DNA from: an uncultured Atopobiaceae bacterium
GTDB taxonomy: Bacteria; Actinomycetota; Coriobacteriia; Coriobacteriales; Atopobiaceae
Length of the DNA stretch: 17,604 nucleotides
Direction of reading: 5' to 3'
Assembly: GCA_905233865.1 (NCBI GenBank)
Contig: CAJOGH010000019.1
Coordinates: 5,747 to 23,350, forward strand
The position numbers and the translations under genes were made by a program. A model generated the notes under the pieces. It did not search any database and was not told the DNA's origin. It saw nothing but the letters and a program-made list of their open reading frames with translations. Positions 8,077 through 15,323 of the stretch are shown here, one piece after another (within the stretch, counting starts at the first letter, position 1; every line of letters begins with the position of its first letter).

Positions 8077-8377
8077 TTCGATACCTCCAATACTGTCCCT
8101 CTTCGCGTCTTGTGGACCTTCGCGCAGAGATAATCCTGATGCTAGTCCCACCGCATCTAACGCAGTGGCAAACGGTTAGGACCTTGGCTTCCAGGTCCAT
8201 GCCAATGAGAAAGAACCTTTCCTCAACGTCAGAGTGCCGCTCATCGGGAACTACTCGCGCGTACGGATCAGAGAATGCACTAGCAGCAGATTCGAACGAG
8301 ACGCCATGCTTTTCCCGGTTGATGGCCGCCTTGTGCTCATCCCACTCAAAGTCTATGTACCCATCTCCGTACTTCAT
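8069..8377 (-). CDS. brnT: BrnT family ribonuclease toxin
   Basis: This 102-residue protein is a BrnT/COG2929 toxin, a RelE-like fold that cleaves RNA and arrests growth when not bound by BrnA. Family hallmarks are FEWDEHKAAINREKHGVSFESAASAF near the N-terminus, ERFFLIGMD in the middle and IRIISARRSTRREE near the C-terminus. A short Cys-rich run (CHCVRC) before the last motif is unusual. ATG 8377 is preferred; an in-frame ATG at 8392 would add five residues. The upstream promoter places transcription start at about the A of ATG 8377, so the mRNA may be leaderless, in line with the lack of a normal Shine-Dalgarno site. The stop overlaps the antitoxin start. This stretch is visibly less GC-rich than its neighbours, compatible with acquisition by transfer. 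Confidence 0.9.
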   Translation of the reverse strand: MKYGDGYIDFEWDEHKAAINREKHGVSFESAASAFSDPYARVVPDERHSDVEERFFLIGMDLEAKVLTVCHCVRCGGTSIRIISARRSTRREEGQYWRYRNG

Positions 8378-8383
8378 ACCTAC

Positions 8384-8412
8384 ATGATACATATATAATG
8401 CATATAGTTCAA
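8384..8412 (-). promoter_or_regulatory. Candidate brnT-brnA promoter with AT-rich spacer
   Basis: On the minus strand TTGAAC (8407-8412), a 17-nt spacer and TATCAT (8384-8389) match the sigma-70 consensus well. The -10 ends only 6 nt before ATG 8377, which implies a leaderless transcript. The spacer contains two TATATG copies 11 nt apart and the palindrome ATGCAT. This is a plausible BrnA operator; that role is inferred from family behaviour, not shown by the sequence. Confidence 0.6.
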
Positions 8413-8538
8413 GTCCCGCATTCACGACACACGAGAACGCGAGACGACGTGCCTGCACAAGTTCAAAGTACTGTGCTCCCCAACTTGTCGGTCGCGTTAC
8501 CAACCGCCCATTCCTGAAAGGCCCGATGGCTTCGGCGC

Positions 8539-8544
8539 TAGAAT
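8539..8544 (+). promoter_or_regulatory. Candidate -10 element upstream of the EIIC-like gene
   Basis: TAGAAT lies 34 nt before the ATG at 8579. The same hexamer stands 28-33 nt before the two other plus-strand transcription-unit starts (12005-12010 and 15916-15921). No good -35 is visible at 16-18 nt. Confidence 0.4.
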
Positions 8545-8578
8545 ACGTCCCAGCCTGTAACCAAGGAAGGGATTTGTA

Positions 8579-9652
8579 ATGGGCACCACCCAGGAGGCAA
8601 CCTCCGAGCAGGAGAAGATGACGTTCCTGCAACGCAAGGACATCCAGATCAGCTTTGAGCGCTACGCCATCGACGCGCTGTCCGCCATGGCACAGGGTCT
8701 GTTTGCGTCCCTGCTCATCGGCACCATCCTCAACACGCTGGGCAACCTCACGGGGCTCTCCGTCCTCAACGAGGTCGGCGGCTTTGCCAGCGCGTGCACC
8801 GGCGCGGCCATGGCCGTAGCCATCGGCTACGCCATCAAGTGCCCGCCCCTCGTGCTCTTCTCGCTCGTGACCGTGGGCTACGCCGCCAACTCCGCGGGAG
8901 GTGCGGGCGGGCCCTTGGCCGTGCTCGTCATCGCCATCATCGCGGGCGAGTTTGGCAAGGCCGTGAGCCACGAGACCAAGGTTGACATACTCGTGACCCC
9001 GCTCGTGACCATCGGCGTGGGCTGCGCTCTGGCCATGACAGCCGCCCCCTGGATTGGCGCGGGCGCCATGGCCGTGGGCAACTTCATCATGTGGGCCACC
9101 GAGCTCCAGCCCTTCCTGATGGGCGTCATCGTGTCCGTCGTTGTCGGACTGGCGCTCACGCTGCCCATCTCGTCGGCCGCCATCTGCGCGGCGCTGGGCC
9201 TCACCGGGCTTGCCGGTGGCGCGGCGCTGGCCGGCTGCTGTGCGCAGATGGTCGGCTTTGCCGTGGCCAGCTTTAGGGACAACGGTTGGGGCGGCGTGGT
9301 GAGCCAGGGCATCGGCACCTCCATGCTGCAGATGGGCAACATCATGCGCAAGCCCGTAATCTGGGTGGCGCCCACCGTGGCGTCCGCAGTCTGCGGGCCT
9401 ATAGCCACCTGCGTCTTCCAGCTCCAGCAGAACGGCTCGGCCATCGCGAGCGGCATGGGGACCTGCGGTTTGGTCGGCCCCATTGGCGTCTATGCCGGGT
9501 GGGTCTCCGACGGGATCACGCCGGGCGCCTTCGAGTGGGCCGGCCTCGTGGTCATCAGTGTCGTGGCACCCGCGATCATCACCTGGATTGTCGACACGGT
9601 GCTGCGCCGTGCGGGTATCATTGAGGAAGGAGACATGGCTCTGGACAACTAG
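8579..9652 (+). CDS. PTS EIIC-like membrane protein (PTS_EIIC_2 / PfoR-type)
   Basis: This 357-residue protein begins with a short polar N-terminus and an amphipathic segment (residues 15-35), followed by about nine or ten hydrophobic segments rich in Gly and Ala. The overall pattern, with ALSAMAQGLFASLLIGTIL, GAAMAVAIGYAIKCPPLVLFS, LPISSAAICAALGLTGLAGGAALAGCCAQM and GPIGVYAGW, matches the PTS_EIIC_2 group. That group includes the perfringolysin regulator PfoR and the sugar-conducting C components of phosphotransferase systems. No EIIA or EIIB domain is fused or encoded nearby, so a sugar-phosphorylating role would need partners elsewhere; a regulatory or non-PTS transport role is equally possible. 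ATG 8579 is preceded by AGGAAGG at 8564-8570 (8-nt spacing). A small membrane-protein gene follows after 13 nt, so the two form an operon. Confidence 0.8.
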   Translation: MGTTQEATSEQEKMTFLQRKDIQISFERYAIDALSAMAQGLFASLLIGTILNTLGNLTGLSVLNEVGGFASACTGAAMAVAIGYAIKCPPLVLFSLVTVGYAANSAGGAGGPLAVLVIAIIAGEFGKAVSHETKVDILVTPLVTIGVGCALAMTAAPWIGAGAMAVGNFIMWATELQPFLMGVIVSVVVGLALTLPISSAAICAALGLTGLAGGAALAGCCAQMVGFAVASFRDNGWGGVVSQGIGTSMLQMGNIMRKPVIWVAPTVASAVCGPIATCVFQLQQNGSAIASGMGTCGLVGPIGVYAGWVSDGITPGAFEWAGLVVISVVAPAIITWIVDTVLRRAGIIEEGDMALDN

Positions 9653-9665
9653 GTTAGGAGCTGGC

Positions 9666-10214
9666 ATGGGCGCGCGCGGCTGGATCGACCGTCACCAGGG
9701 ACTCTGGGAGTTCATCCTCTTTAACGTGCTGTCCAACATCTCCACCATCACCAGGTTCGTCATGGCGGCGGCTGGCACATGGCTGTTTGTTACCACACTC
9801 GGCCTGACCCAGCCGTTCTCCTTTCTCATCTTTGACTACACGGGGCCCAACTCTGGGGGTCTCGGCGGCTTCATCGCCTTCCTCATTGCCGAGACCCTCG
9901 CGCAGGTGGTCAACTACTTCGTACAGATGCGCCTCGTGTTCCACTCGTCGGCGAGCGCCAAGGCGTCGGCGCCCAAGTACGCGCTGCTGGCCGTCGTCAT
10001 CGTCGTGGTCAACCTCATCCTGCCCGGTCGCGTGACGCAGCTGTGCCAGGACATGTTCGGTCTGACACCCAGCGTGGCGAGCGTCATCGCCTCCACCGTC
10101 AACACGCTGCTCGCGGTCATCGTGAGCTTCCCCGCCCTCAAGTTCTGGATCGCGCCCGGCGATGAAGAGGCCGACAAGAGCAAAGAGGTCAGCGAGGGCA
10201 ACGCAGACGAATAG
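9666..10214 (+). CDS. Small GtrA-like four-helix membrane protein
   Basis: This is a 182-residue protein with about four membrane helices (roughly residues 14-46, 66-88, 104-122, 136-160) and a charged cytoplasmic-looking C-terminus (GDEEADKSKEVSEG). The segment FIAFLIAETLAQVVNYFVQMRLVF resembles the second-helix region of GtrA-family proteins, which are linked to transfer of lipid-bound sugars across the membrane or to sugar-nucleotide export. The resemblance is partial and the protein is longer than typical GtrA (about 130-150 residues). ATG 9666 has AGGAG at 9656-9660; longer in-frame extensions to the left overlap the EIIC-like gene and are rejected. Probably co-transcribed with that gene, 13 nt upstream. 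It ends at the hairpin 10214-10239. The function of the pair is unknown. Confidence 0.7.
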   Translation: MGARGWIDRHQGLWEFILFNVLSNISTITRFVMAAAGTWLFVTTLGLTQPFSFLIFDYTGPNSGGLGGFIAFLIAETLAQVVNYFVQMRLVFHSSASAKASAPKYALLAVVIVVVNLILPGRVTQLCQDMFGLTPSVASVIASTVNTLLAVIVSFPALKFWIAPGDEEADKSKEVSEGNADE

Positions 10215-10239
10215 GGGCGCGCCCCAAGGAGCGCGCCCC
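10214..10239 (+). terminator. GC-rich hairpin between convergent genes
   Basis: GGGGCGCGC (10214-10222) and GCGCGCCCC (10231-10239) form a perfect 9-bp stem with an 8-nt loop, starting on the last base of the stop codon of the GtrA-like gene. No T-tract follows on either strand, so it is either a weak or Rho-assisted terminator or a 3'-end stabilising structure serving both convergent genes. Confidence 0.6.
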
Positions 10240-10267
10240 GCAAGTCTAGGCTCTTGTCGTCAAAGGC

Positions 10268-11827
10268 CTATACTACGCCGTACCAGCCGATGCCCTCGTC
10301 ACGCCAACCGATGCGCACCAGCACGCCCGCCTCGACTGAGTCAGTCGTGTAGTTGTGCGTGCCCGTGACGGCGTTGGGGTTGTACTGGCGGTACAGCGGC
10401 ACGCCTTTGTCATCATCTGAGTACCAGCCTATGCCCTCGTAGTTCCAGCCCGCCGCCAAAAGCGCGTTGCGCTCCTGGATGGACGGCGTGTAGTGGTGGT
10501 CGCCCGCGTTCTCGTTGTACAGGCGGTAGACTGGCGTGCGCGAGCTCTCGGGAGCCTTCCAGCCAATGCCCTCGTAGTTCCAACCGACGGCCCTGAGCGC
10601 GTCACGTTCGCGCTTCTCCTTGGTATAGAAGTGCTCTCCCGAGTTGGGGTTGTACAGGCGGTACATCGTGACCGTACCGGGCAGGATCTCAAAGTTCTCG
10701 CCGACGACCGACGTCTTGCCCTTGGTCACGACGGTGACGAAGGCACGGTAGGTGCCAATGACCGTCGGCGGCGTGGCACTGGCCGGGTACTTGGTGCTGC
10801 CCGCGCCCGTGTACATGGGAGTGGGAACATCCAGGCGATAGGCGAGCCAGCTGTCCGATGGCGTCACGGTTGCCGCAGCGGCCGGCTTGCCGTCGGCCTT
10901 CTTGGTGCAGGCGCTTGCGTCGATGACCAGAGTGGCAGGCTCACTGTGGCAATCGCAGGAATACAGGCTCACATTACACCTTGCCTCCAGCACATTGCCA
11001 TTCTCCGTGAACCTCCAGTTGTGCTTGTGTGAGATAAGCTCGTGCCAGGGACTCTCGGAAAACGCGATCTCGTACCCCGTGGGTTTCTTGGCAAGGTCAA
11101 AGCGGGTGTCTGCGTACGCGTCGTTGCCGTTGTGCTGGGCATAGCCGGTCGTGAGGATCGCCGTGCTCTCAGGGAAGCCCTGGTTGGTCACGTACATAGT
11201 GTTCTCGCCCGTGAGCGTGGAGACGACCTCGATGAGGGCATTGCCATCGGTGGATCCACGGGCAAGGTAGATGTCGACGGTGTTGCCCTCAAGGTCGGTG
11301 TTGCCATAGACCTCGGCAGCGTCGCCGATGCGCACGTTGTACCCAGGAACGCACGCGACGCCACCAGCCGTGGAGCCGGCGTTGCCGGTGACCTTGACCT
11401 CGTCCCTGAGCTCGACCGTGCCGAACTTCTGCACGTCGATGCCGCCAGCGGTGTTCGTTGACTTGCCGCCGGTGACCGAGCCCGACCCCGTGAGGGTGAG
11501 CGTGCCCTTGGTCATCAGGACGTAGCCGTCCTTCACGGCCTCCTCCAGGTTACGGCTGATGGTGTGGCCGTTGAGGTCGATGGTAATCTCCTTGTTGCGT
11601 ACGACATCGATTTTCGTGTCATCGGGTGACGCCTCGATGTCGTCCGCGAGCGTGATGACCGTCGGCGTCGCCGTGGGCGTATTCTCGATGGCCGTCCTGA
11701 GGCCGCCCCACGTGGACACAGAGGTGTCCGCAAGCGCACGCGAGGGCGCTAAGACAAAGCCACCTACCACAAGCAACGCAAGGGCTAGCGCGCAGCTAGC
11801 CCACCGCGTGAAGTTCCTGACCCTCAT
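10268..11827 (-). CDS. Secreted surface protein: beta-helix-like region plus three DUF5648 repeats
   Basis: This is a 519-residue protein. ATG 11827 is chosen because it has a purine-rich GAGGGGGAG site just upstream and opens a clear signal peptide (residues 1-33, cleavage at ALA-D34). The frame is open further upstream to 11992 but without secretion or RBS features. Residues 36-215 look like a right-handed beta-helix or pectate-lyase-like surface module (VITLADDIEA, ITIDLNGHTI, LTLTGSGSVTGG, GNAGSTAGGVACV). Residues 266-370 hold a His/Cys-containing segment (HKHNWRF, CDCHSEP) and an Ig-like stretch ending FEILPG. The C-terminus has three tandem DUF5648 repeats at about 388-424, 433-468 and 478-517, each YRLYN-x-G-H-YT...GW-EGIGW. 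These repeats are common at the ends of exported proteins of Coriobacteriia and may bind cell wall or glycans (inference). There is no LPxTG motif or C-terminal membrane helix. Confidence 0.88.
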   Translation of the reverse strand: MRVRNFTRWASCALALALLVVGGFVLAPSRALADTSVSTWGGLRTAIENTPTATPTVITLADDIEASPDDTKIDVVRNKEITIDLNGHTISRNLEEAVKDGYVLMTKGTLTLTGSGSVTGGKSTNTAGGIDVQKFGTVELRDEVKVTGNAGSTAGGVACVPGYNVRIGDAAEVYGNTDLEGNTVDIYLARGSTDGNALIEVVSTLTGENTMYVTNQGFPESTAILTTGYAQHNGNDAYADTRFDLAKKPTGYEIAFSESPWHELISHKHNWRFTENGNVLEARCNVSLYSCDCHSEPATLVIDASACTKKADGKPAAAATVTPSDSWLAYRLDVPTPMYTGAGSTKYPASATPPTVIGTYRAFVTVVTKGKTSVVGENFEILPGTVTMYRLYNPNSGEHFYTKEKRERDALRAVGWNYEGIGWKAPESSRTPVYRLYNENAGDHHYTPSIQERNALLAAGWNYEGIGWYSDDDKGVPLYRQYNPNAVTGTHNYTTDSVEAGVLVRIGWRDEGIGWYGVV

Positions 11828-11881
11828 CGAGCTCCCCCTCTCGCAAAGCGGACGGCGCCCGCACAGCGTGGCGCATGATGT

Positions 11882-11887
11882 ACCCCT
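11882..11887 (-). promoter_or_regulatory. Possible -10 region upstream of the DUF5648-repeat gene
   Basis: In the divergent intergenic region (11828-12042) the minus strand has an AT-rich TATTATTA block about 60-70 nt before ATG 11827, with TTGTGG about 19 nt further upstream as a poor -35. The exact hexamer position is approximate. Confidence 0.3.
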
Positions 11888-12004
11888 AATAATACCCACT
11901 ATCTGCCGCAAAGCCACAATCAATCTTAGAGTTTTCTGTAACCGTGACATGAACGGTCGCCTGCCGCCCGCAGGAGGCAGGGACTTGCCCATATATAACT
12001 ACGA

Positions 12005-12010
12005 TAGAAT
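12005..12010 (+). promoter_or_regulatory. Candidate -10 element upstream of the CmpB-domain gene
   Basis: TAGAAT lies 32 nt before ATG 12043 within an AT-rich patch (ATATATAACTACGATAGAAT). A TTGCCC at 11985-11990 is too close (14 nt) to be an ideal -35. Confidence 0.4.
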
Positions 12011-12042
12011 GTCCACATTATGCGCACCGACCGGGAGGCCCC

Positions 12043-13380
12043 ATGACAAAGCAGAACCTCGTCGAGATGACCCAAGACCTCGTAGCGGATGGCTCACTGA
12101 GCCAGCGCGACGTAGACGACATCCTCGAGGCAGCACGCAAGCGCAGCGAGACCCAGCCCGTGACCCGGGAGGAGCGGCGTGACATCATGAAGGTCGTCAC
12201 CACCCGCATGCGTGGCCTCTCCTTTGACAAGCTGCCGCTGCCGCTTCGCATCCTGAGCATCATCCTCATCATCTCCTCGTCCCTGAGCATCGTCGGAGGC
12301 ATCCGCATCCTCATGGGAGCGATGGAAAACGGTGTGTTCAGTCAGATTGAGGGCACCACCATAAGCACCGCGGTCGTGGCGACCATAGACATGGTCACGG
12401 CTGCCATCTCGACGATCCTGTCGCTGGTCATCGGCATCAGGCTCCTGCGCGGCGAGCGCGGCGCCCTGAGCCCGCTGCTCACGGCGAACATGGTCCTGAC
12501 CGCCCTTCACGGCGTCTGTGACATCATGCTCTCCGGCATCGGCTTCGAGCTGCTCCTGAGCCTCGCGGCGCTTGTTATCCAGATCGTGGTCTCCGCCTAC
12601 CTCAACCCCTCGCTGGTACAGGAGAACAACCTGCGCTCGGGCCTTCGCATGCTCGACACCGAGACGCAGGTGCGCCTGGGCACCCTCGGCCTGGCCGAGC
12701 CCGGTGAGGGCTACATCCGCCTGGACTTCTTCAACCTGTTCTGGGTCTTCATGGTCGGCAGCTTCCTGGGTCTTGTGGTCGAGATCATCTTCCACATGAT
12801 CTATATCGAGCCTGGCGTCTACCAGGACCGTGCGGGCCTGCTGTTTGGGCCCTTCTCGCCCATCTACGGCTTTGGTGCCGTCCTCATGACAGTGTTCCTC
12901 AATCGCTTCAAGGACTCGAGCCTCATCTTCATCTTTGTCATGTGCACCATCATCGGCGGCGCGTTCGAGTACTTTGTCAGCTGGTTCATGGAGATCGCCT
13001 TTGGCGCGAGCGCCTGGGACTACTCCGACCAGTTCCTCGGCGACATATTTGGCGGTCGCACCTGCCTTTTGTACGCGTCCATGTTTGGCGTTTTGGGTCT
13101 GGCGTGGATCAAGCTGCTGCTGGGCCTTCTGCTCAAGCTCATCAACCTGATTCCCTGGCGCCTGCGCTACACCGTGACCGGCATCTGCGCGGCCCTCATG
13201 CTCGTCAACGGCATCATGACGCTGCAGGCCCTGGACAACTGGTCCGAGCGTCTGGCCGGGCACCAGCCCGCAACGCCGGTCGAACAGTTCTACGCCGAGC
13301 ACTTCAACAACGAGTACATGGCCAACCGCTTCCAGTCCATGAGCATCGACCGCAACAAGTCCGCCCGCCCCAAGGCGTAG
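12043..13380 (+). CDS. Membrane protein with C-terminal ABC_trans_CmpB (putative ABC-transporter type IV) domain
   Basis: This 445-residue protein has a polar, charged N-terminus (residues 1-60; RDVDDILEAARKRSETQPVTREERRDIM), then four hydrophobic helices (about 66-90, 108-134, 144-163, 165-186), a short soluble linker (190-225) and a second membrane block of about five helices. The second block carries the CmpB-family signatures GPFSPIYGFGAV (269-280), EYFVSW.ME..FG..AWDYS (309-328) and GGR.CL.YA..FG.LG (337-352). Such proteins are called putative ABC permeases, but no ATPase gene is adjacent and the transport role is unproven. The family is often a stand-alone domain, so the long N-terminal membrane block is a lineage-specific addition. 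GGGAGG stands 4 nt before the ATG. The gene is followed by the palindromic repeats at 13407 and 13532. Domain call good; function uncertain. Confidence 0.85.
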   Translation: MTKQNLVEMTQDLVADGSLSQRDVDDILEAARKRSETQPVTREERRDIMKVVTTRMRGLSFDKLPLPLRILSIILIISSSLSIVGGIRILMGAMENGVFSQIEGTTISTAVVATIDMVTAAISTILSLVIGIRLLRGERGALSPLLTANMVLTALHGVCDIMLSGIGFELLLSLAALVIQIVVSAYLNPSLVQENNLRSGLRMLDTETQVRLGTLGLAEPGEGYIRLDFFNLFWVFMVGSFLGLVVEIIFHMIYIEPGVYQDRAGLLFGPFSPIYGFGAVLMTVFLNRFKDSSLIFIFVMCTIIGGAFEYFVSWFMEIAFGASAWDYSDQFLGDIFGGRTCLLYASMFGVLGLAWIKLLLGLLLKLINLIPWRLRYTVTGICAALMLVNGIMTLQALDNWSERLAGHQPATPVEQFYAEHFNNEYMANRFQSMSIDRNKSARPKA

Positions 13381-13406
13381 CGGCAAGGAGGTAGCGTACT
13401 GGCTTT

Positions 13407-13445
13407 GTGACGCTAACGACTGCCCAGGGCAGTCATTTGCGTCAC
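13407..13445. repeat. 39-bp palindromic repeat, copy 1
   Basis: Two 19-nt arms around a single central A (position 13426) match at 17 of 19 positions; the inner 17 bp (GACTGCCCAGGGCAGTC) are a perfect palindrome and the ends are GTGACGC/GCGTCAC. It lies 26 bp after the CmpB-domain gene. It is 36/39 identical to 13532-13570. It could be a REP- or MITE-like unit or act as a weak terminator for the upstream gene. Confidence 0.85.
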
Positions 13446-13449
13446 TTCT

Positions 13450-13467
13450 GCTCTTGTCGACAAGAGC
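13450..13467. repeat. 18-bp perfect palindrome (loopless)
   Basis: GCTCTTGTCGACAAGAGC reads the same on both strands. It starts 4 bp after repeat copy 1, and nothing coding overlaps it. This could be a protein-binding site or part of a composite element with the two 39-bp repeats. Confidence 0.75.
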
Positions 13468-13531
13468 GCGCCGGGGCGGCACCTCCCTGACCTGCGGCTC
13501 CCCAGAGCACCCTCCGGAGAGCGCCACTCTC

Positions 13532-13570
13532 TTGACGCTAACGACTGCCCTGGGTAGTCATTTGCGTCAC
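13532..13570. repeat. 39-bp palindromic repeat, copy 2
   Basis: This copy has the same orientation as copy 1, differing at three positions (first base, centre, one inner arm base). Its own arms match at 15 of 19. It abuts the groEL terminator hairpin. The 86 bp between the copies contain the 18-bp palindrome and otherwise no recognisable feature. Confidence 0.85.
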
Positions 13571-13609
13571 AAAACAAGTCCCTCCGCCGCTTTCGCGACG
13601 GAGGGACTT
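13571..13609 (-). terminator. Rho-independent terminator of groEL
   Basis: On the minus strand 13609-13595 and 13590-13576 form a 15-bp stem with one mismatch and a 4-nt GAAA loop, followed by GTTTTGT. It starts 31 nt after the groEL stop codon. A classic intrinsic terminator. Confidence 0.85.
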
Positions 13610-13640
13610 GCGACTCGGCCAATATGTCGGCTGGTACTGC

Positions 13641-15278
13641 TTAGTACATGCCGCCCTGACCGCCCTGAGCGGCGGCCGCAGAGATGGCCTCCTCGATGCT
13701 CGTGTTCTTGGGCTCGTCGGTGACGGTGGCCTCGGTGATGAGGATGAGGCTCGCCACGGAGGCAGCGTTCTGGAGCGTGGTGCGGGTGACCTTGACAGGG
13801 TCCAGGACGCCCATCTCGATCATGTCGCCATAGGTGCCAGTGGCAGAGTCAAGGCCCTGACCGGCGGGGAGCTCGCGGATCTTCTCGACCACGACGGAGC
13901 CCTCGTAGCCAGCGTTGGTGGCGATGGTCTTCACGGGAGCGGCCAGCGCCTTGGCGATGATGTCAACGCCGATCTTCTCGTCGGCGTCGGCGGTCTCGAC
14001 GCTGTCGAGGACGTCGATGGCCTCCAGGAAGGCCACGCCGCCGCCAGCGACGATGCCCTCCTCCACGGCCGCGCGGGTGGCCTGGAGGGCATCCTCGATA
14101 CGGTGCTTGATCTCCTTGAGCTCGACCTCGGTGGCTGCGCCAACCTTGATGATGGCAACGCCGCCGGAGAGCTTAGCCAGACGCTCCTGGAGCTTCTCGC
14201 GGTCAAAGTCGGACTCGGTGCGCTCGATCTCGGCGCGGATCTGGGCGACGCGGTTGGAGATGTCCTCCTTGGAGCCAGCGCCGTCGACGATGGTGGTGTT
14301 GTCCTTGGTGACCTTGACGCTCTTGGCGCGGCCGAGCATGTCGTCGGTGACCTCGCTGAGGTTGATGCCGAGCTCCTTCATGGCAACGCGGCCGCCAGTG
14401 AGGACGGCGATGTCCTCGAGCATGCGCTTGCGGCGATCGCCGTAGCCGGGGGCCTTGACGGCGCAGACCTGCAGGGCGCCACGCAGACGGTTGAGGATGA
14501 GGGAGGCGAGGGCCTCGCCGTCCACGTCCTCGGCGATGATCAGCAGCGGGGCGGAGGACTTGGCCACGGCCTCGAGGATGGGCATGATGTCCTGGACGTT
14601 GGAGATCTTCTGGTCGGTCATGAGGATGTAGGGATCCTTGAGCTCGGCAACCATGGTCTCGTTGTCGGTGGAGAAGTACGGGGAGATGTAGCCCTTGTCA
14701 AACTGCATGCCCTCGACGGTGTCGATGTCGATGCCAAAGGTCTGGGACTCCTCGACGGTGATGACGCCGTCCTTACCCACGACCTCCATGGCGTCGGAGA
14801 TCTTGGCGCCGACCTCGGGATCACCAGCAGAGATGGTACCGACGGAGGCAATCTGCTCCTTGGTGGAGACCTCACGGGAGACGGAGGCCATCTTGTCCAC
14901 GACGGCGGCGACGGCCTTGTCCACACCGCGGCGGATGGCGATGGGGTTGGCGCCAGCAGCGACGTTGCGCAGGCCCTCGTTCACGATGACCTGAGCGAGC
15001 AGGGTAGCGGTGGTGGTGCCGTCACCAACGGTGTCGTTGGTCTTGGTGGCAACCTCCTTGACGAGCTGGGCACCCATGTTCTCGACGGGGTCCTTGAGCT
15101 CGATCTCCTTGGCGACGGAGACGCCGTCGTTGGTGATCGTGGGGGCGCCGTAGGAGCGCTCGAGGGCGACGTAGCGACCCTTGGGACCCATCGTGGTGGT
15201 CACGGCGTCGGCAAGGGTGTTGACGCCACGGGCGAGCTTGGCACGAGCGTCAGTGCCAAAGTCGATGTTCTTAGCCAT
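13641..15278 (-). CDS. groEL: Chaperonin GroEL (Hsp60)
   Basis: This 545-residue subunit belongs to the tetradecameric cytosolic folding chamber that works with GroES and ATP. It has the standard length and is collinear with the family: MAKNIDFGTDAR start, MGPKGR nucleotide-binding loop (30-35), GDGTTTATLLAQ with catalytic-site Asp86, and VEEGIVAGGGVAFL in the C-terminal equatorial part. The C-terminal tail is short, ending GGQGGMY, rather than the long GGM repeat of many GroELs. AGAAGGA precedes the ATG. It lies 45 nt downstream of groES in the same direction and ends before the strong hairpin terminator, so the two form a bicistronic operon. Confidence 0.98.
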   Translation of the reverse strand: MAKNIDFGTDARAKLARGVNTLADAVTTTMGPKGRYVALERSYGAPTITNDGVSVAKEIELKDPVENMGAQLVKEVATKTNDTVGDGTTTATLLAQVIVNEGLRNVAAGANPIAIRRGVDKAVAAVVDKMASVSREVSTKEQIASVGTISAGDPEVGAKISDAMEVVGKDGVITVEESQTFGIDIDTVEGMQFDKGYISPYFSTDNETMVAELKDPYILMTDQKISNVQDIMPILEAVAKSSAPLLIIAEDVDGEALASLILNRLRGALQVCAVKAPGYGDRRKRMLEDIAVLTGGRVAMKELGINLSEVTDDMLGRAKSVKVTKDNTTIVDGAGSKEDISNRVAQIRAEIERTESDFDREKLQERLAKLSGGVAIIKVGAATEVELKEIKHRIEDALQATRAAVEEGIVAGGGVAFLEAIDVLDSVETADADEKIGVDIIAKALAAPVKTIATNAGYEGSVVVEKIRELPAGQGLDSATGTYGDMIEMGVLDPVKVTRTTLQNAASVASLILITEATVTDEPKNTSIEEAISAAAAQGGQGGMY

Positions 15279-15323
15279 GTGATTCCTTCTTTCTTGATTG
15301 CAGGCAGAGATGCGTGCGCGTAC

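Noticed and set aside
8378..9667. Long minus-strand frame extending upstream from brnT across the whole EIIC-like gene (532 codons in total)
   Set aside because: Beyond the brnT start its translation is low-complexity (His/Asp/Gly/Arg-rich) and mirrors the coding strand of a clear membrane-protein gene; only the last 102 codons are a real gene.
12094..13527. 477-codon minus-strand frame opposite the CmpB-domain gene
   Set aside because: Very rich in Asp, Glu, His and Gln, no recognisable domain, runs through the intergenic palindromic repeats: a shadow of the real gene.
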